64,000 bases of DNA, taken from contig JAFDEF010000012.1 of assembly GCA_019310485.1 (NCBI GenBank), positions 1 through 64,000 on the forward strand. The letters run 5' to 3'. The DNA comes from Deltaproteobacteria bacterium. GTDB lineage: Bacteria > Desulfobacterota > DSM-4660 > Desulfatiglandales > HGW-15. The notes beneath the pieces were generated by a model. That model worked only from the letters and a program-made list of their open reading frames with translations, was not told where the DNA came from and searched no databases. Both the position numbers and the translations under genes were made by a program. Position 1 is the stretch's first letter; each line of letters starts with the position of its first letter. Shown here in pieces: positions 16,469 to 26,000 of this stretch.

Positions 16469-17500
16469 ATGAACATGACGCCAATAAGACCATTGAGTGC
16501 CGGGAAAGTTATAACAATATCGGCTCTCATGTGTGCGTGCCTTTTCCTGGTGGTATTGCTTTCCCTGTTACTTGGCACAGCGGAGATTTCTTTTGACAGG
16601 TTGGTGGGGGCTTTTTCCGGCTCACTTCCAGCAGCGGACCCCTCAGCGCTCATCATATTCAAGATAAGGTTGCCAAGAATAATTCTTGCTGGCCTGGTGG
16701 GCTTTTCTCTTTCACTGGGGGGCGTGGTATTTCAGGCGCTTTTAAGGAACCCGCTTGCGGATCCTTTTATTCTGGGTATTTCCAGCGGATCCGCCTTAGG
16801 TGCAATCATGGGAATTGTGCTCGGTTTCAGTTTTGCCGTGGGGGTTCCTTTTATGTCGTTTGCAGGAGCTCTTTTAACCATATACCTGGTAGTGGCCCTG
16901 GGGACAAGAAAGATGGGGATGGAATCATCCACCATTCTGCTTACCGGGGTGATCCTGAATGCTTTTTTTACCGCGATTATTATGTTTTTCATTTCCACTG
17001 CCTCAAGCAGCAGACTTTATACCATGCTATTTTGGCTTTTCGGCGATCTATCCCAGAGCCACTATGGCCCTCTTGCAATTATTGCACCTGTGGTAGTTGC
17101 GGCCTCAATCGTGCTTTATGGCTTTTCAAAGCACCTTAATATAATTACGGCCGGCGAGGAAAGCGCAGTCCAACTAGGTGTTGAGATTAAGAAAGCAAAA
17201 ATGGCATGTCTGTTGGTAGTTTCCTTGATTATTGGACTGGTCGTATCTTTTTCGGGGCTTATCGGGTTTGTTGGTCTTATTGTTCCCCATCTTGCCAGGA
17301 TGGCTTTTGGTTCCGACCACCGCATGCTAATTCCAGTGGGTTCACTGGGAGGGGCGATATTCTTAATAGTTGCCGACACTCTGGCCAGGACTGTTATCTC
17401 GCCAAGCGAGTTGCCTGTGGGCGTGATAACGGCCTTCTTGGGGGCGCCTTTTTTCATATACTTGCTTATGAAGCGGGGGAGTCAGTGGAGCCGGTCCTGA
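16469..17500 (+). CDS. btuC: FecCD/BtuC-family ABC permease
   Basis: 343 residues with about ten membrane helices. Family landmarks: RLPRIILAGLVGFSLSLGG near residue 70, the NPLADPFILGISSGSALGA loop near 92-110, and GLIGFVGLIVPHLARM near 268, which contacts the ATPase. Forms the homodimeric channel of a vitamin B12 (or siderophore) importer. Its 3' end overlaps the ATPase gene by 16 bases. Confidence 0.9.
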   Translation: MNMTPIRPLSAGKVITISALMCACLFLVVLLSLLLGTAEISFDRLVGAFSGSLPAADPSALIIFKIRLPRIILAGLVGFSLSLGGVVFQALLRNPLADPFILGISSGSALGAIMGIVLGFSFAVGVPFMSFAGALLTIYLVVALGTRKMGMESSTILLTGVILNAFFTAIIMFFISTASSSRLYTMLFWLFGDLSQSHYGPLAIIAPVVVAASIVLYGFSKHLNIITAGEESAVQLGVEIKKAKMACLLVVSLIIGLVVSFSGLIGFVGLIVPHLARMAFGSDHRMLIPVGSLGGAIFLIVADTLARTVISPSELPVGVITAFLGAPFFIYLLMKRGSQWSRS

Positions 17501-18264
17501 CGCTGAAGAACGTTGGATTCAGGTACGGAATGGCCTGGGCGCTCAGAGGAATCGACCTTGAGGTCAATGAGGGCGAGCTTCTCGGGATTCTGGGCCCAAA
17601 TGGGTCGGGGAAGAGCACTCTGCTAAAGCTGATGGACGGAATCCTTGTTCCTGATGAGGGGAAAATCCTGGTCCGCGGCAAAGCGCTTTCAAGTCTGGGG
17701 AGAACAAGTGTGGCTCGTGAAATCGCCATGGTCTCCCAGGAAAACTATTTCAGATTTGAATTTTCGGTTCTCGAGGTGGTTCTCATGGGCAGGTTTCCTC
17801 ATCTGGGGAGATTCCAGTTTGAAGGACCAAAGGATCTTGATATTGCTCTTAATGCACTAAAAGCAACCCATGCCCTTGATCTGGCCGAACGCTCAATCCA
17901 CGGGCTTTCCGGGGGCGAAAAGCAGAGGGTGCTGATCGCAAGAGCTCTTGCGCAGGAGCCGGGCGTGGTTCTTCTCGATGAACCTACTTCTTTTCTGGAT
18001 CTAAAGTACAAAAGAGAAATCTTTGGCCTGGTTTCCTCCCTCAGCGCGGATAAGGGAATAAGTGTAGTGGTGGTTTCACATGATATTGACCTTGTGAGCC
18101 AGTACTGCAAGCGCATTGTGATGTTAAGAGGAGGGATTGTTCATGATTCCGGGGAACCGGCCGAGGTACTCACCCGCACGAATATTGAGGCAGTCTATGA
18201 TTGTCCGGTTTTGGTGGATAACAATCCTGTAACCGGAAAACCAAGAATTACTTTATTGGGATAA
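17485..18264 (+). CDS. btuD: ABC transporter ATPase of the cobalamin importer
   Basis: 259 residues from the GTG at 17485, which lies inside the end of the permease gene with GGGGGA before it; longer readings are only the permease in another frame. Walker A GPNGSGKSTLL, Q-loop VSQENYFRFEF, signature LSGGEKQRV, Walker B VVLLDEPTSFLD and H-loop VVSHD are all intact. Powers import through the adjacent permease. The FepC/BtuD/HmuV class assignment is clear; the vitamin as cargo is from context. Confidence 0.9.
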   Translation: MEPVLTLKNVGFRYGMAWALRGIDLEVNEGELLGILGPNGSGKSTLLKLMDGILVPDEGKILVRGKALSSLGRTSVAREIAMVSQENYFRFEFSVLEVVLMGRFPHLGRFQFEGPKDLDIALNALKATHALDLAERSIHGLSGGEKQRVLIARALAQEPGVVLLDEPTSFLDLKYKREIFGLVSSLSADKGISVVVVSHDIDLVSQYCKRIVMLRGGIVHDSGEPAEVLTRTNIEAVYDCPVLVDNNPVTGKPRITLLG

Positions 18265-18311
18265 AAACCCTGCATCACGTTTTGCCGGTTGTTGTAACAA
18301 GGGGGAGTCGT

Positions 18312-18950
18312 ATGGTTGATATTTTCATTAAAGGAGGGCCGATCATGTATCCGCTCCTGGGGTGTTCAATCCTGGCGCTCACGGTGATTCTGGAGCGGGC
18401 TTTTTTCTGGCTAAGAGAAGACATCCGGCGGGACCAATCCCTTGTAGACCAGGTTCTTGAGCTTTGCCGGCAGGGAGACTGGGCCAGGGTTAAGGAAAGG
18501 GTGGAAGGATCCAAGGATTTTGTCATCAGGATACTGGTCAGCGGGATTGTTCATAGGGAATTTTCAATGAGCAAGGCTATGGAAACCGCGGCATCTGATG
18601 AAATGAAAAGGATGAGGCGGTATCTGGGTGTCCTTGATACCATGATAACGGTTGCGCCTTTGCTTGGAATCTTCGGGACAGTGTTGGGAATCATTACTTC
18701 CTTTGAGCATCTCGGGACGAGCAGCATTGAGCACCCCCAAGCAGTCACAGGAGGTATAGCACAGGCATTGATCACGACCGCCGCCGGGTTGGGAATCGCG
18801 ATTCTATCGGTTTTCCCTTTTAATTACTTTAATTCAAGGGCTGAAAATGCAGCCCTTGCCATAGAGAAATATGCCACGAGTCTTGAAATCGTTTATGAGA
18901 AACTAACACAACGATCTCTTAAGGAGGGAGGCAGCAGACATGAGAGTTAG
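18312..18950 (+). CDS. exbB: ExbB/TolQ/MotA-family proton channel subunit
   Basis: 212 residues starting at ATG 18312, eight bases after GGGGGAG. One N-terminal membrane helix (IMYPLLGCSILALTVILERA) and two C-terminal helices (VAPLLGIFGTVLGIITSF and ALITTAAGLGIAILSVFPFNYF) with the conserved proline and threonine residues of the family. With ExbD it uses proton flow to drive TonB. The operon thus carries its own energising system for the receptor. Confidence 0.92.
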   Translation: MVDIFIKGGPIMYPLLGCSILALTVILERAFFWLREDIRRDQSLVDQVLELCRQGDWARVKERVEGSKDFVIRILVSGIVHREFSMSKAMETAASDEMKRMRRYLGVLDTMITVAPLLGIFGTVLGIITSFEHLGTSSIEHPQAVTGGIAQALITTAAGLGIAILSVFPFNYFNSRAENAALAIEKYATSLEIVYEKLTQRSLKEGGSRHES

Positions 18951-19344
18951 GGTCCACAATACCCGAAGGGCACGAATTGAGATGCTTCCACTGATTGATA
19001 TTGTTTTCTTGCTCCTTGTATTTTTCATCTACGCAATGCTCTCCATGGCAGTCCATCGAGGGCTGCCTGTCATATTGCCCACCTCCTCAACAGCCAAGGT
19101 TGGCAAGCATCTGGTACTTTCAGTCACCGTTCGATCAGACGGAGCAGTATACCTGGACAAACAACGTGTTCCTCCGGGAAGGCTGACGGAACTGCTGAGA
19201 AAAAGATCCGGGCAGCAAAAGGAAGCTGGAGTGCTTCTTTTCGCAGATAAGAGCCTTCCCTACCAGAAGCTTTTTCAGGTTTTGGATGAGATAAGAACAG
19301 CGGGCCTCAGCAGGGTTTCCCTTCAAGCACAGGCGGAGCAATAG
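18940..19344 (+). CDS. exbD: ExbD/TolR-family protein
   Basis: 134 residues: short basic N-terminus, one membrane helix at about 14-34 (LPLIDIVFLLLVFFIYAML) with the essential aspartate in PLIDIVF, and a periplasmic domain ending in VLDEIRTAGLSRVSLQAQ. Overlaps the exbB-like gene by 11 bases, so translation is coupled. Confidence 0.92.
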   Translation: MRVRVHNTRRARIEMLPLIDIVFLLLVFFIYAMLSMAVHRGLPVILPTSSTAKVGKHLVLSVTVRSDGAVYLDKQRVPPGRLTELLRKRSGQQKEAGVLLFADKSLPYQKLFQVLDEIRTAGLSRVSLQAQAEQ

Positions 19345-19346
19345 TT

Positions 19347-20207
19347 TTGAAACGCTTGATTGTTGCTGCAGGAGTGGCTCTTCTCATACATGCCCTTTTC
19401 TTTGGCTTGAAGGTCAAGTGGCCGGAGGAAGCAAACATTTCCTACACGAAGGCTCCCCTGCAACTGCTCCAGGTGGAGTACAAGAAAAAAGTCACACACC
19501 CCTCTCCTCCTTCATTTAAGGTCCCTTCTAAAGCAAAAAGGGCTCCTAGGGGAGATGGCAAGGACTCGAATAAGAAGAAAGTTAAGCAAAAGAATTACAA
19601 AAAAGTAAGTAAAGCCAGCCTGAAAGTGTTAAAAAAGGCCAGAGTTGCCAACAATCTGGAACAGAAAGAGACGAGACCTAGGGCAGCATTTGACGCCACG
19701 CATTTTTTACCAGACTCTCCGCCAACTCCCCTGGCAAAGTTCTATGCTTACGATGAACAACATATAAGAACTCGAAGTATCCAAAAAGTGAAACAAGCGC
19801 CTGCACCTCCAAAAGGGAAGGATATTCTGGGGGGGGTTCTGCAAAGCACCCCTTACGTTACGCCGGCAAAAAGCGAAATTTCAAATACACAGGAAAAAGG
19901 GCAGACTCCAGCCACTCCCCCGCTCACTGAGACTTCCCCTGCTTACCGAGAAAACCCTCCACCAGTGTACCCACTGATGGCCAGGCGAAGGGGTTATGAG
20001 GGGATGGTGGTCCTCAAAGTGCTAGTTAATCGTAGAGGTGGAGTTGACGAACTTCACCTGATCAAGTCAAGTGGATACAAGGTTCTTGACAGGGCTGCCA
20101 TGGATTGCGTCAGAGACTGGGTTTTCGAGCCCGGAACAAGGGGTGGAAAAAGCGTAAAAATGTGGGTTAGGGTGCCGATCCGCTTCTGTCTCAAAGGCAA
20201 ACACTAG
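19347..20207 (+). CDS. tonB: TonB family energy-transducing protein
   Basis: 286 residues from a TTG two bases after the exbD stop, with GGAG upstream. N-terminal membrane anchor (IVAAGVALLIHALFFGL), then a long basic, Lys-Pro-rich periplasmic linker (about residues 40-195), then a TonB C-terminal domain at about 205-286 (NPPPVYPLMARRRGYEG, LKVLVNRRGGVDELHL, DRAAMDCVRDWVFEPG). Contacts the TonB box of the receptor encoded in the same operon. Last gene of the B12 set. Confidence 0.92.
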   Translation: MKRLIVAAGVALLIHALFFGLKVKWPEEANISYTKAPLQLLQVEYKKKVTHPSPPSFKVPSKAKRAPRGDGKDSNKKKVKQKNYKKVSKASLKVLKKARVANNLEQKETRPRAAFDATHFLPDSPPTPLAKFYAYDEQHIRTRSIQKVKQAPAPPKGKDILGGVLQSTPYVTPAKSEISNTQEKGQTPATPPLTETSPAYRENPPPVYPLMARRRGYEGMVVLKVLVNRRGGVDELHLIKSSGYKVLDRAAMDCVRDWVFEPGTRGGKSVKMWVRVPIRFCLKGKH

Positions 20208-20264
20208 AAGGTTGTTGGGGAACTCCAGGGCCCGGAAAAACGGGATAAAGGCCAGGCAAGAGGC

Positions 20265-20993
20265 TCACAGGGGGCCAATCTCAGGTGTGCTTTTGTCGGG
20301 TGCTTTTCGCCATGGCCTTTCAGCTCCGAACTGCTCGTCACACCAGCGAGTTCCTTCATTTAGCTTTTTCTCCAGAAGCTGGCGGTACCTTTCCAGTTCA
20401 TCTCCCTTTGCTGTTGCAGGCACCCAGATAGGTTCTGCAACGAATATGGCAACCTTTGTAAAGGGCTTCGGCACCAGGTAACGGTCCCAGGAATCAAGAA
20501 CCCAGCATTTTTTTGCCCCCCAGAGAATTGGTATGAGAGGGGCTCCAGCATCCCTGGCAATAAAAACCGGCCCCAGCTTGGCAACGCGAGGGGGCCCCTG
20601 GGGCCCATCAGCAAGAACACCGCCTTTGTTACCTTCCCTGATTCTTTTGATCATTTCCCTGAGCACCTTTGTTCCGCCCCGCGTAGAAGAGCCCCTGACA
20701 AAGTTGAATCCAAGTAATGAAGCTACCCTTGCTGCGTATTCTCCGTCTCGACTCTGGCTGATCATCATGGTCAGATGGCGGGGGCCGGCAAAATGGAAAT
20801 GATAAGACATTCTTTGATGCCAGGTCACATACAGGGCCTTTCCTCCTGCGCGAAAAAGGGCGTCTTTCTCCCTGTCCAGGCCTTCGGTTCGGACCACCCT
20901 GCACGAGAGCATAAGCATCTTGATAAGGAGTGCGGCTAGAGGCGGTATAATTCTTAATAATATGGGATCATACCAGCGGAACTGATCTTTCAT
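20265..20993 (-). CDS. DUF374 / lysophospholipid acyltransferase-like protein
   Basis: 242 residues from the ATG at 20993; an earlier in-frame start at 21089 adds 32 unusual residues. A hydrophobic N-terminus (LLRIIPPLAALLIKMLML) precedes the DUF374 core: TWHQRM in place of the HX4D acyltransferase box, ISQSRDGEYAA, GSSTRGG, and ADGPQGPPRVAK. This family is related to LPLAT acyltransferases and often sits near lipid A genes in Desulfobacterota, where it probably acylates a lipid A or phospholipid precursor. Convergent with the tonB-like gene. Exact substrate not readable. Confidence 0.85.
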   Translation of the reverse strand: MKDQFRWYDPILLRIIPPLAALLIKMLMLSCRVVRTEGLDREKDALFRAGGKALYVTWHQRMSYHFHFAGPRHLTMMISQSRDGEYAARVASLLGFNFVRGSSTRGGTKVLREMIKRIREGNKGGVLADGPQGPPRVAKLGPVFIARDAGAPLIPILWGAKKCWVLDSWDRYLVPKPFTKVAIFVAEPIWVPATAKGDELERYRQLLEKKLNEGTRWCDEQFGAERPWRKAPDKSTPEIGPL

Positions 20994-21176
20994 CTTGTTT
21001 CCCCGGTCATGGAACCTCCGGTTAAGGCTCTTTGTCCACTCTCGTTTGCATGACCAAATTCGCGGCCCCTGCGAAAAAGATTCCGGCAAGAATGGAAACC
21101 TGCGGGACTAATTGTTTTGCGAATTCCTGCTTGGCTATAGTGGAGGCAGCTTTAAATGTAAAGGGGAAATTTTTTC

Positions 21177-21205
21177 TTGACTTTTAGTAAAGCTTACAGT
21201 ATTTT
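21177..21205 (+). promoter_or_regulatory. sigma70 promoter of lexA
   Basis: TTGACT (21177-21182) and TATTTT (21200-21205) stand exactly 17 bases apart. The first arm of a long inverted repeat fills the space between them, and the second arm starts about six bases after the expected transcription start, so the repeat can block polymerase. The leader to the lexA start at 21275 is about 60 bases. Confidence 0.7.
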
Positions 21206-21237
21206 CAAACTCAGATAACTGTAAGTTTCACTAAAAG
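21181..21237. promoter_or_regulatory. long inverted repeat, candidate LexA operator pair
   Basis: Left arm 21181-21200 (CTTTTAGTAAAGCTTACAGT) and right arm 21218-21237 are reverse complements at 18 of 20 bases, separated by 17 bases. Each arm therefore carries the same roughly 15-base word AGTRAARCTTACAGT, in opposite direction. One copy sits between -35 and -10 and the other just past the start site. This is the layout of a paired repressor site and the likely target of LexA itself. The word is unlike the E. coli or Bacillus SOS box. Confidence 0.6.
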
Positions 21238-21274
21238 CTAGAAAGAAAACCGTTCTTTTTTCAGGAGGGAAGGC

Positions 21275-21880
21275 ATGAAATTAACGGAGAAGCAGAAAAG
21301 GTTTTTGGAATATATTTCCCGGTATATGGAGGAATGGGGCCAGGCTCCCAGCTTTGAAGAAATATGCTCACATTTTGGGTTTGCCTCTTATAACACGGTC
21401 ACCACCTATTTAAAAATTCTGGAACGAAAAGGCTATATTCGCCTCCCCGGTAAAAAAAATCGAAAGCGGGCTATTGAGTTAATCAGCCCTGTTGAAACCA
21501 GGCGGTTTGAGTTTCCTCTCCTGGGCCGAGTGGCAGGAGGAAAGCCAATAGAGGCAATACAGGATGTGGGTGTCATTGAGGTGCCGCCTTCCATGATAGG
21601 GCACGGAGATCATTTTGTGCTTCAGGTCAAAGGGGATTCCATGAGAGAAGATGGAATCCTGGACGGGGACTTCATTGTGGTTCGAAAGCAGGTGACAGCA
21701 GAAAACGGGGAAACTGTGGTTGCCCTTATCGGCAATGAAGCGACCGTGAAAAAATACTACAAAAAGAAAGACTACGTGGAGCTCCGTCCTGCTCATAAGG
21801 AGATGGAACCTATTATTGTCAAAGAGGGGGATCTTCGAATTCAGGGAAGGGTGGTAGGGGTAATAAGGCACTACAAGTAG
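21275..21880 (+). CDS. lexA: SOS repressor LexA
   Basis: 201 residues. N-terminal winged helix (residues 1-60, APSFEEICSHFGFASYNTV as recognition region), a basic hinge (GKKNRKRAIE), and a C-terminal S24 self-cleavage domain with cleavage site Ala87-Gly88 in GRVAGGKP, Ser122 in GDSMREDG and Lys159 in NEATVKKYY. GGAGGG stands before the ATG. It heads a three-gene run with imuB- and dnaE2-like genes, the standard arrangement of a damage-inducible mutagenesis cassette, and probably represses it through the inverted repeat upstream. Confidence 0.96.
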   Translation: MKLTEKQKRFLEYISRYMEEWGQAPSFEEICSHFGFASYNTVTTYLKILERKGYIRLPGKKNRKRAIELISPVETRRFEFPLLGRVAGGKPIEAIQDVGVIEVPPSMIGHGDHFVLQVKGDSMREDGILDGDFIVVRKQVTAENGETVVALIGNEATVKKYYKKKDYVELRPAHKEMEPIIVKEGDLRIQGRVVGVIRHYK

Positions 21881-21897
21881 TTTCGGGGGGAGAGTTT

Positions 21898-23061
21898 TTG
21901 GAACGCCATATATTGCATATCCATATCCCTGCTTTTCCCATTGCAGTAGCGAGGGTATCCAATCCAGAACTAAGAGACCGCCCTGTGGCAGTGGTCCCTC
22001 CGCACTCAGAGCGAGCGCTTCTTCTTGCTGTCTCAGCAGAGGCCCGCAGGGAAGGGGTTTTTAAGGGTATGCCTCTTGGGAAAGCCATTGCACGCTGTCC
22101 TGATTTGATTACTTTGCCTCCAAATCCAGATCTCAACAAAAAGGCGGGCCGTGGTTTAGCCACACTGGCAGCCCGGTATACCCCCCTTTGGGAGCCGAGC
22201 AGGCCGGGTCATATATATTTGGATGTGACAGGCACGTCAAGGCTCTGGGGGAAAGCGAAAGATACAGCCGCTTCCATTAGAGCAGAGATTAAGTCTCGGT
22301 TGTCCCTGCCGGGGATAGTAGGTGCAGCCAGCAACAAGATGGTTTCAAGCATTGCCTCCAGAATTATACCCACAGAAGGAGTGCTGGACGTGGACCCCGG
22401 AAAGGAGTGCTCGTTTATAGCTCCCTTGAAGGTAGATTTTTTGCCCGGTATTGGCCGTGCACGTAAAAAGGCCCTTCTGGAGGAGCTAAACATTTCAGTG
22501 GTGAGGGAAATAGCGGCCCTGGGTATTGACACTTTGAAGCTTATTTTTGCGCACCAAGCCTACGTGATCCACCAGAGAGCCCTAGGTATTGACCCTACAC
22601 CCGTATATCCCCCGCACAGGGAACCCGTAGTAACTGAAGAGCTTTGCCTCCCGGAGGGTGAAAATGAGGACCAAAAACTTCTGGGAATCCTTTTCAAGTT
22701 AGTGGAAAGATGCGCTTACCGGCTTCGGACCAGGGCGCTTTTTCCGCGAAAAGCCGGCATCCTGATCAGGTACTGCGACCACGTGGAAAGCAGGCGGCAA
22801 CTGAAACTGGAGTATTTAAGTTTCTGGGATTTCGATCTCTACAGGCCTCTGCAGACTTTGTTTTTCAAGGCTTGCACCCGGCGGGTAGGCGTTTGCTTCA
22901 TCAGAGTCTGGTTCTGGGATTTTTCTCCATCAAGCGGTCAGCTCTGTCTTTTCCACACTCCATTATCCGATCAGAAAAGGAGCTACCGCATTTTCCAGGC
23001 TCTTGATCGGATTAGAGAAAAGCACGGAGAGGAAGCAATCAGGTATGGAAGGGTCACGTGA
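21898..23061 (+). CDS. imuB: ImuB-like, catalytically inactive Y-family polymerase
   Basis: 387 residues from a TTG with GGGGGGAGAG upstream, 17 bases after lexA. The fold is Y-family: palm start ILHIHIPAF, fingers, HhH thumb (VDFLPGIGRARKKAL) and little finger. The catalytic acidic residues are gone: the DxD at the start is His9 and Pro11, and the second SIDE motif reads RPGHIYLDVTG, as in ImuB proteins. A beta-clamp-binding pentapeptide QLCLF lies at about 348-352. ImuB acts as a scaffold that brings DnaE2 to the clamp. It is shorter than typical ImuB (about 480-500) and no imuA gene is adjacent. Confidence 0.85.
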   Translation: MERHILHIHIPAFPIAVARVSNPELRDRPVAVVPPHSERALLLAVSAEARREGVFKGMPLGKAIARCPDLITLPPNPDLNKKAGRGLATLAARYTPLWEPSRPGHIYLDVTGTSRLWGKAKDTAASIRAEIKSRLSLPGIVGAASNKMVSSIASRIIPTEGVLDVDPGKECSFIAPLKVDFLPGIGRARKKALLEELNISVVREIAALGIDTLKLIFAHQAYVIHQRALGIDPTPVYPPHREPVVTEELCLPEGENEDQKLLGILFKLVERCAYRLRTRALFPRKAGILIRYCDHVESRRQLKLEYLSFWDFDLYRPLQTLFFKACTRRVGVCFIRVWFWDFSPSSGQLCLFHTPLSDQKRSYRIFQALDRIREKHGEEAIRYGRVT

Positions 23062-26000
23062 TCCTTTTTCAAGATTCAAGATCATGAACGAGTTTGTACA
23101 CCTTAATGTGCGCTCCCATTATTCCAGGGGCTGGGGTGTGGGAACAATTGAAGAGCTGTGCCGGGCTGCAAAAAGGCACAACATGGATAAATTGGCCCTT
23201 ACTGATACCAATGGATTGTACGGGCTGATCTTCTTTATCCATGCGGCAAGGGAGGTAGGCATAAAGCCTATTGCAGGCAGCGAAATAGAGACCAACGAGC
23301 ACCGTGCCGTATTAGTGGTTCGAAACCATGAGGGGTATGCCAACCTTTGCCGCATTATCTCAGATCGTCATTGCGACCGGGATTTCGACCTTATAAGATC
23401 CCTGAGACAAAGACGCGAGGGACTTATTGTTTTTTCCGATGATTTTACACTCCTTAAGGCTCTTAAGAAGGAGGGCATAGAGGATCTTTTCGTGGAGATG
23501 TCCCCGGGTTATAATATGGCAAAATGCTACAGTTTTTCTCGCAAAAGCGGTATCCCACCTCTTTCCACCAACAGAGTCTGTCTGGTGAGGCCGGATCAGT
23601 TTAATCTTCACCGCATCCTTCGAGCCGTAGCACTGAATACAAAACTTTCTCGGCTGAGCCCGGCAGATACTTGCCGGGAACACAATTTCTTGAATGCCCC
23701 CCGCTCCATGATGGATCAATTTCCCCACGCTCCAATGGCAGTAAGAAATACCTTTGAAGTGGCTGAAAAATGTCTAACGAACTGGAATATTGGCCAACTC
23801 GTTTTCCCTCGATTTGAACGGATGACGGACAAGGAAGCTTACGATGCTCTTTACAGGGCCACAATGGAGGGCTGCAGAAAACGGTACGGAAAACTTACCC
23901 CGGAAGTAAGAAAGCGTATAGCGCATGAGATGAAAATCATCCGGGAGAAAAACTTTGCCCACTATTTTCTAGTAGTAGCCGATCTTACAAGAAACTCGCC
24001 CCGATCATGCGGAAGGGGAAGTGCCGCTGCATCAATTGTATCCTATGCTTTGGGTATTACCCATGTGGACCCTGTAAAACATAACCTTTTTTTTGAGCGC
24101 TTTTTAAACCCGGGGCGCATGGATCCCCCTGACATCGACGTGGATTTTCCGTGGGATGAGCGGGACAAGGTTATTGATTATGTATTTGCAAAATACGGAA
24201 ACCAGAGAACGGCAATGGTCGCCAATCACAATACTTACGGTGCCAGGGCGGCCATTAGGGAAGTAGCGAAGGTTTTCGGTCTGCCTGAAGCAGAAATTGG
24301 TCGTGTCACTTCTAGAATAGGTTTCGACTGGCAATTGCAAGAGATGTGCAAGGATTTACCCAACCATCCCAGGATGAGGGGTATTCAATTCAAAAAGCCC
24401 TGGGATGAGATAATGCGCGCAGCAACTTTTCTTGAAGGCCACTTCGCTCACCTTTCAACCCACTGTGGCGGTCTGGTGATTGTACCTGATGAGATTCGAC
24501 GCTACTGCCCTGTAGAGGTTTCTCCCAAAGGGGTTCAGGTGCTTCAGTGGGAAAAAGATTCGGTCGAAGAGTCAGGACTTGTCAAGATAGATGTTCTGGG
24601 AAACCGGAGTCTGGCTGTCATACGCGATACGCTTGAATTGGTGAAAAGAAATTATGGACGACATATTGATTACACAAGCTGGGATCCTGTTAATGATCCA
24701 AAGACGGTAGAAATTTTTTACCGGGGTGATACCTTCGGCGTTTTCTATTTTGAGAGCCCTGCCACCAGGCAGGTCTTGAAAAAGGTGACCTCAGGTTTCA
24801 GCTTTGAAGATTACCTGAAACTGGATCATTTCCACCTCAATGTTGTGGTGACTTCCATCATCAGGCCGGCCTCAAACAAGAGCATACATACGTGGTTGTC
24901 CAGGCTTCACGGGCAGCCCTGGCAGCCCCCTCATCCCCTTCTGGGCCCGGTCCTTGAGGAGACACTGGGGGTCATGGTTTTTCAGGAGCAGCTCAGCAGG
25001 GCAGCTATTTTTCTTGCAGGGTTTGATCCGATGGAGGCGGACACTCTGAGGAAAGTAGTGAGTAAAAAGCACAGGGAAAAGAAGCTCCGGCATTTTTACG
25101 CCCGTTTTATTCAGGGGGCAAGGGAACGCGGGGTCAGTCAGGAGGTGATCGAGGAGGTATGGCAGATGATGATGGGCTTTGACGGGTACAGCTTCTGCAA
25201 ACCCCACTCAGCCAGTTACACAATGGTCGCTTATAAATCGGCCTATCTCAGAGCCCATTATCCGGCTGAGTTCATGGCTTCGGTAATTTCTAATGGAGGG
25301 GGCTACTACTCCACGCTCGGATACCTCTCTGAGGTGAGAAGGATGGGGCTCAAAATCCTGCCTCCTAATATCAATGAGAGCGAGATACACTATATTGGCT
25401 GCGATCGAGAGGTCCGCGTGGGATTTATGCAGCTAAAAGACCTATCTCGCGATGGCATGGAGTTTATGGTATATGAGCGGTCCAGAAATGGTCCATTTCT
25501 ATCTCTGGAAGATTTTCTTCTGAGAACCGGCCGGCAGCTCCATTTTCAGGATGTAAGGGTTCTAATTAAAGCAGGGTGCTTTGACAGTATTGCCCGCGGA
25601 TTAAGCAGAGCTTCTTTAATGTACCAGGCATTGCGGTTTTTCCACGATTCCGCCGTTCAGAAGGGCGGGCAACGAGGCATCTTACATTCGGCCACTAGGC
25701 CGTTCCCCTTAAACCGGCCTTATTCTCCGGACTTAATGCTAAGGCAGGAATTGGATTCATTCGGAATTTTGATCTCGCTTCACCCTCTGGAAAAATACAG
25801 GGATATCCTGGAAGAGTTACACTATGTCCGCGCCCGGGACCTTGCCGCATATACAGGGCAAAGGGTGACCACTGTGGGTTGGATGGTGAGCAGTAAAACA
25901 GTTCAGAGCAAGAACGGGGATCCGATGAAATTCGTTTCTTTTGAGGATACCACCGGCCTTTATGAAACGGTATTTTTTCCGAAAACGTATCATTGCTTCT

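Noticed and set aside
17206-17484. 93-residue extension of the BtuD-like ATPase
   Set aside because: It is the permease gene read in another frame; GTG 17485 has a ribosome site and the ATPase fold starts there.
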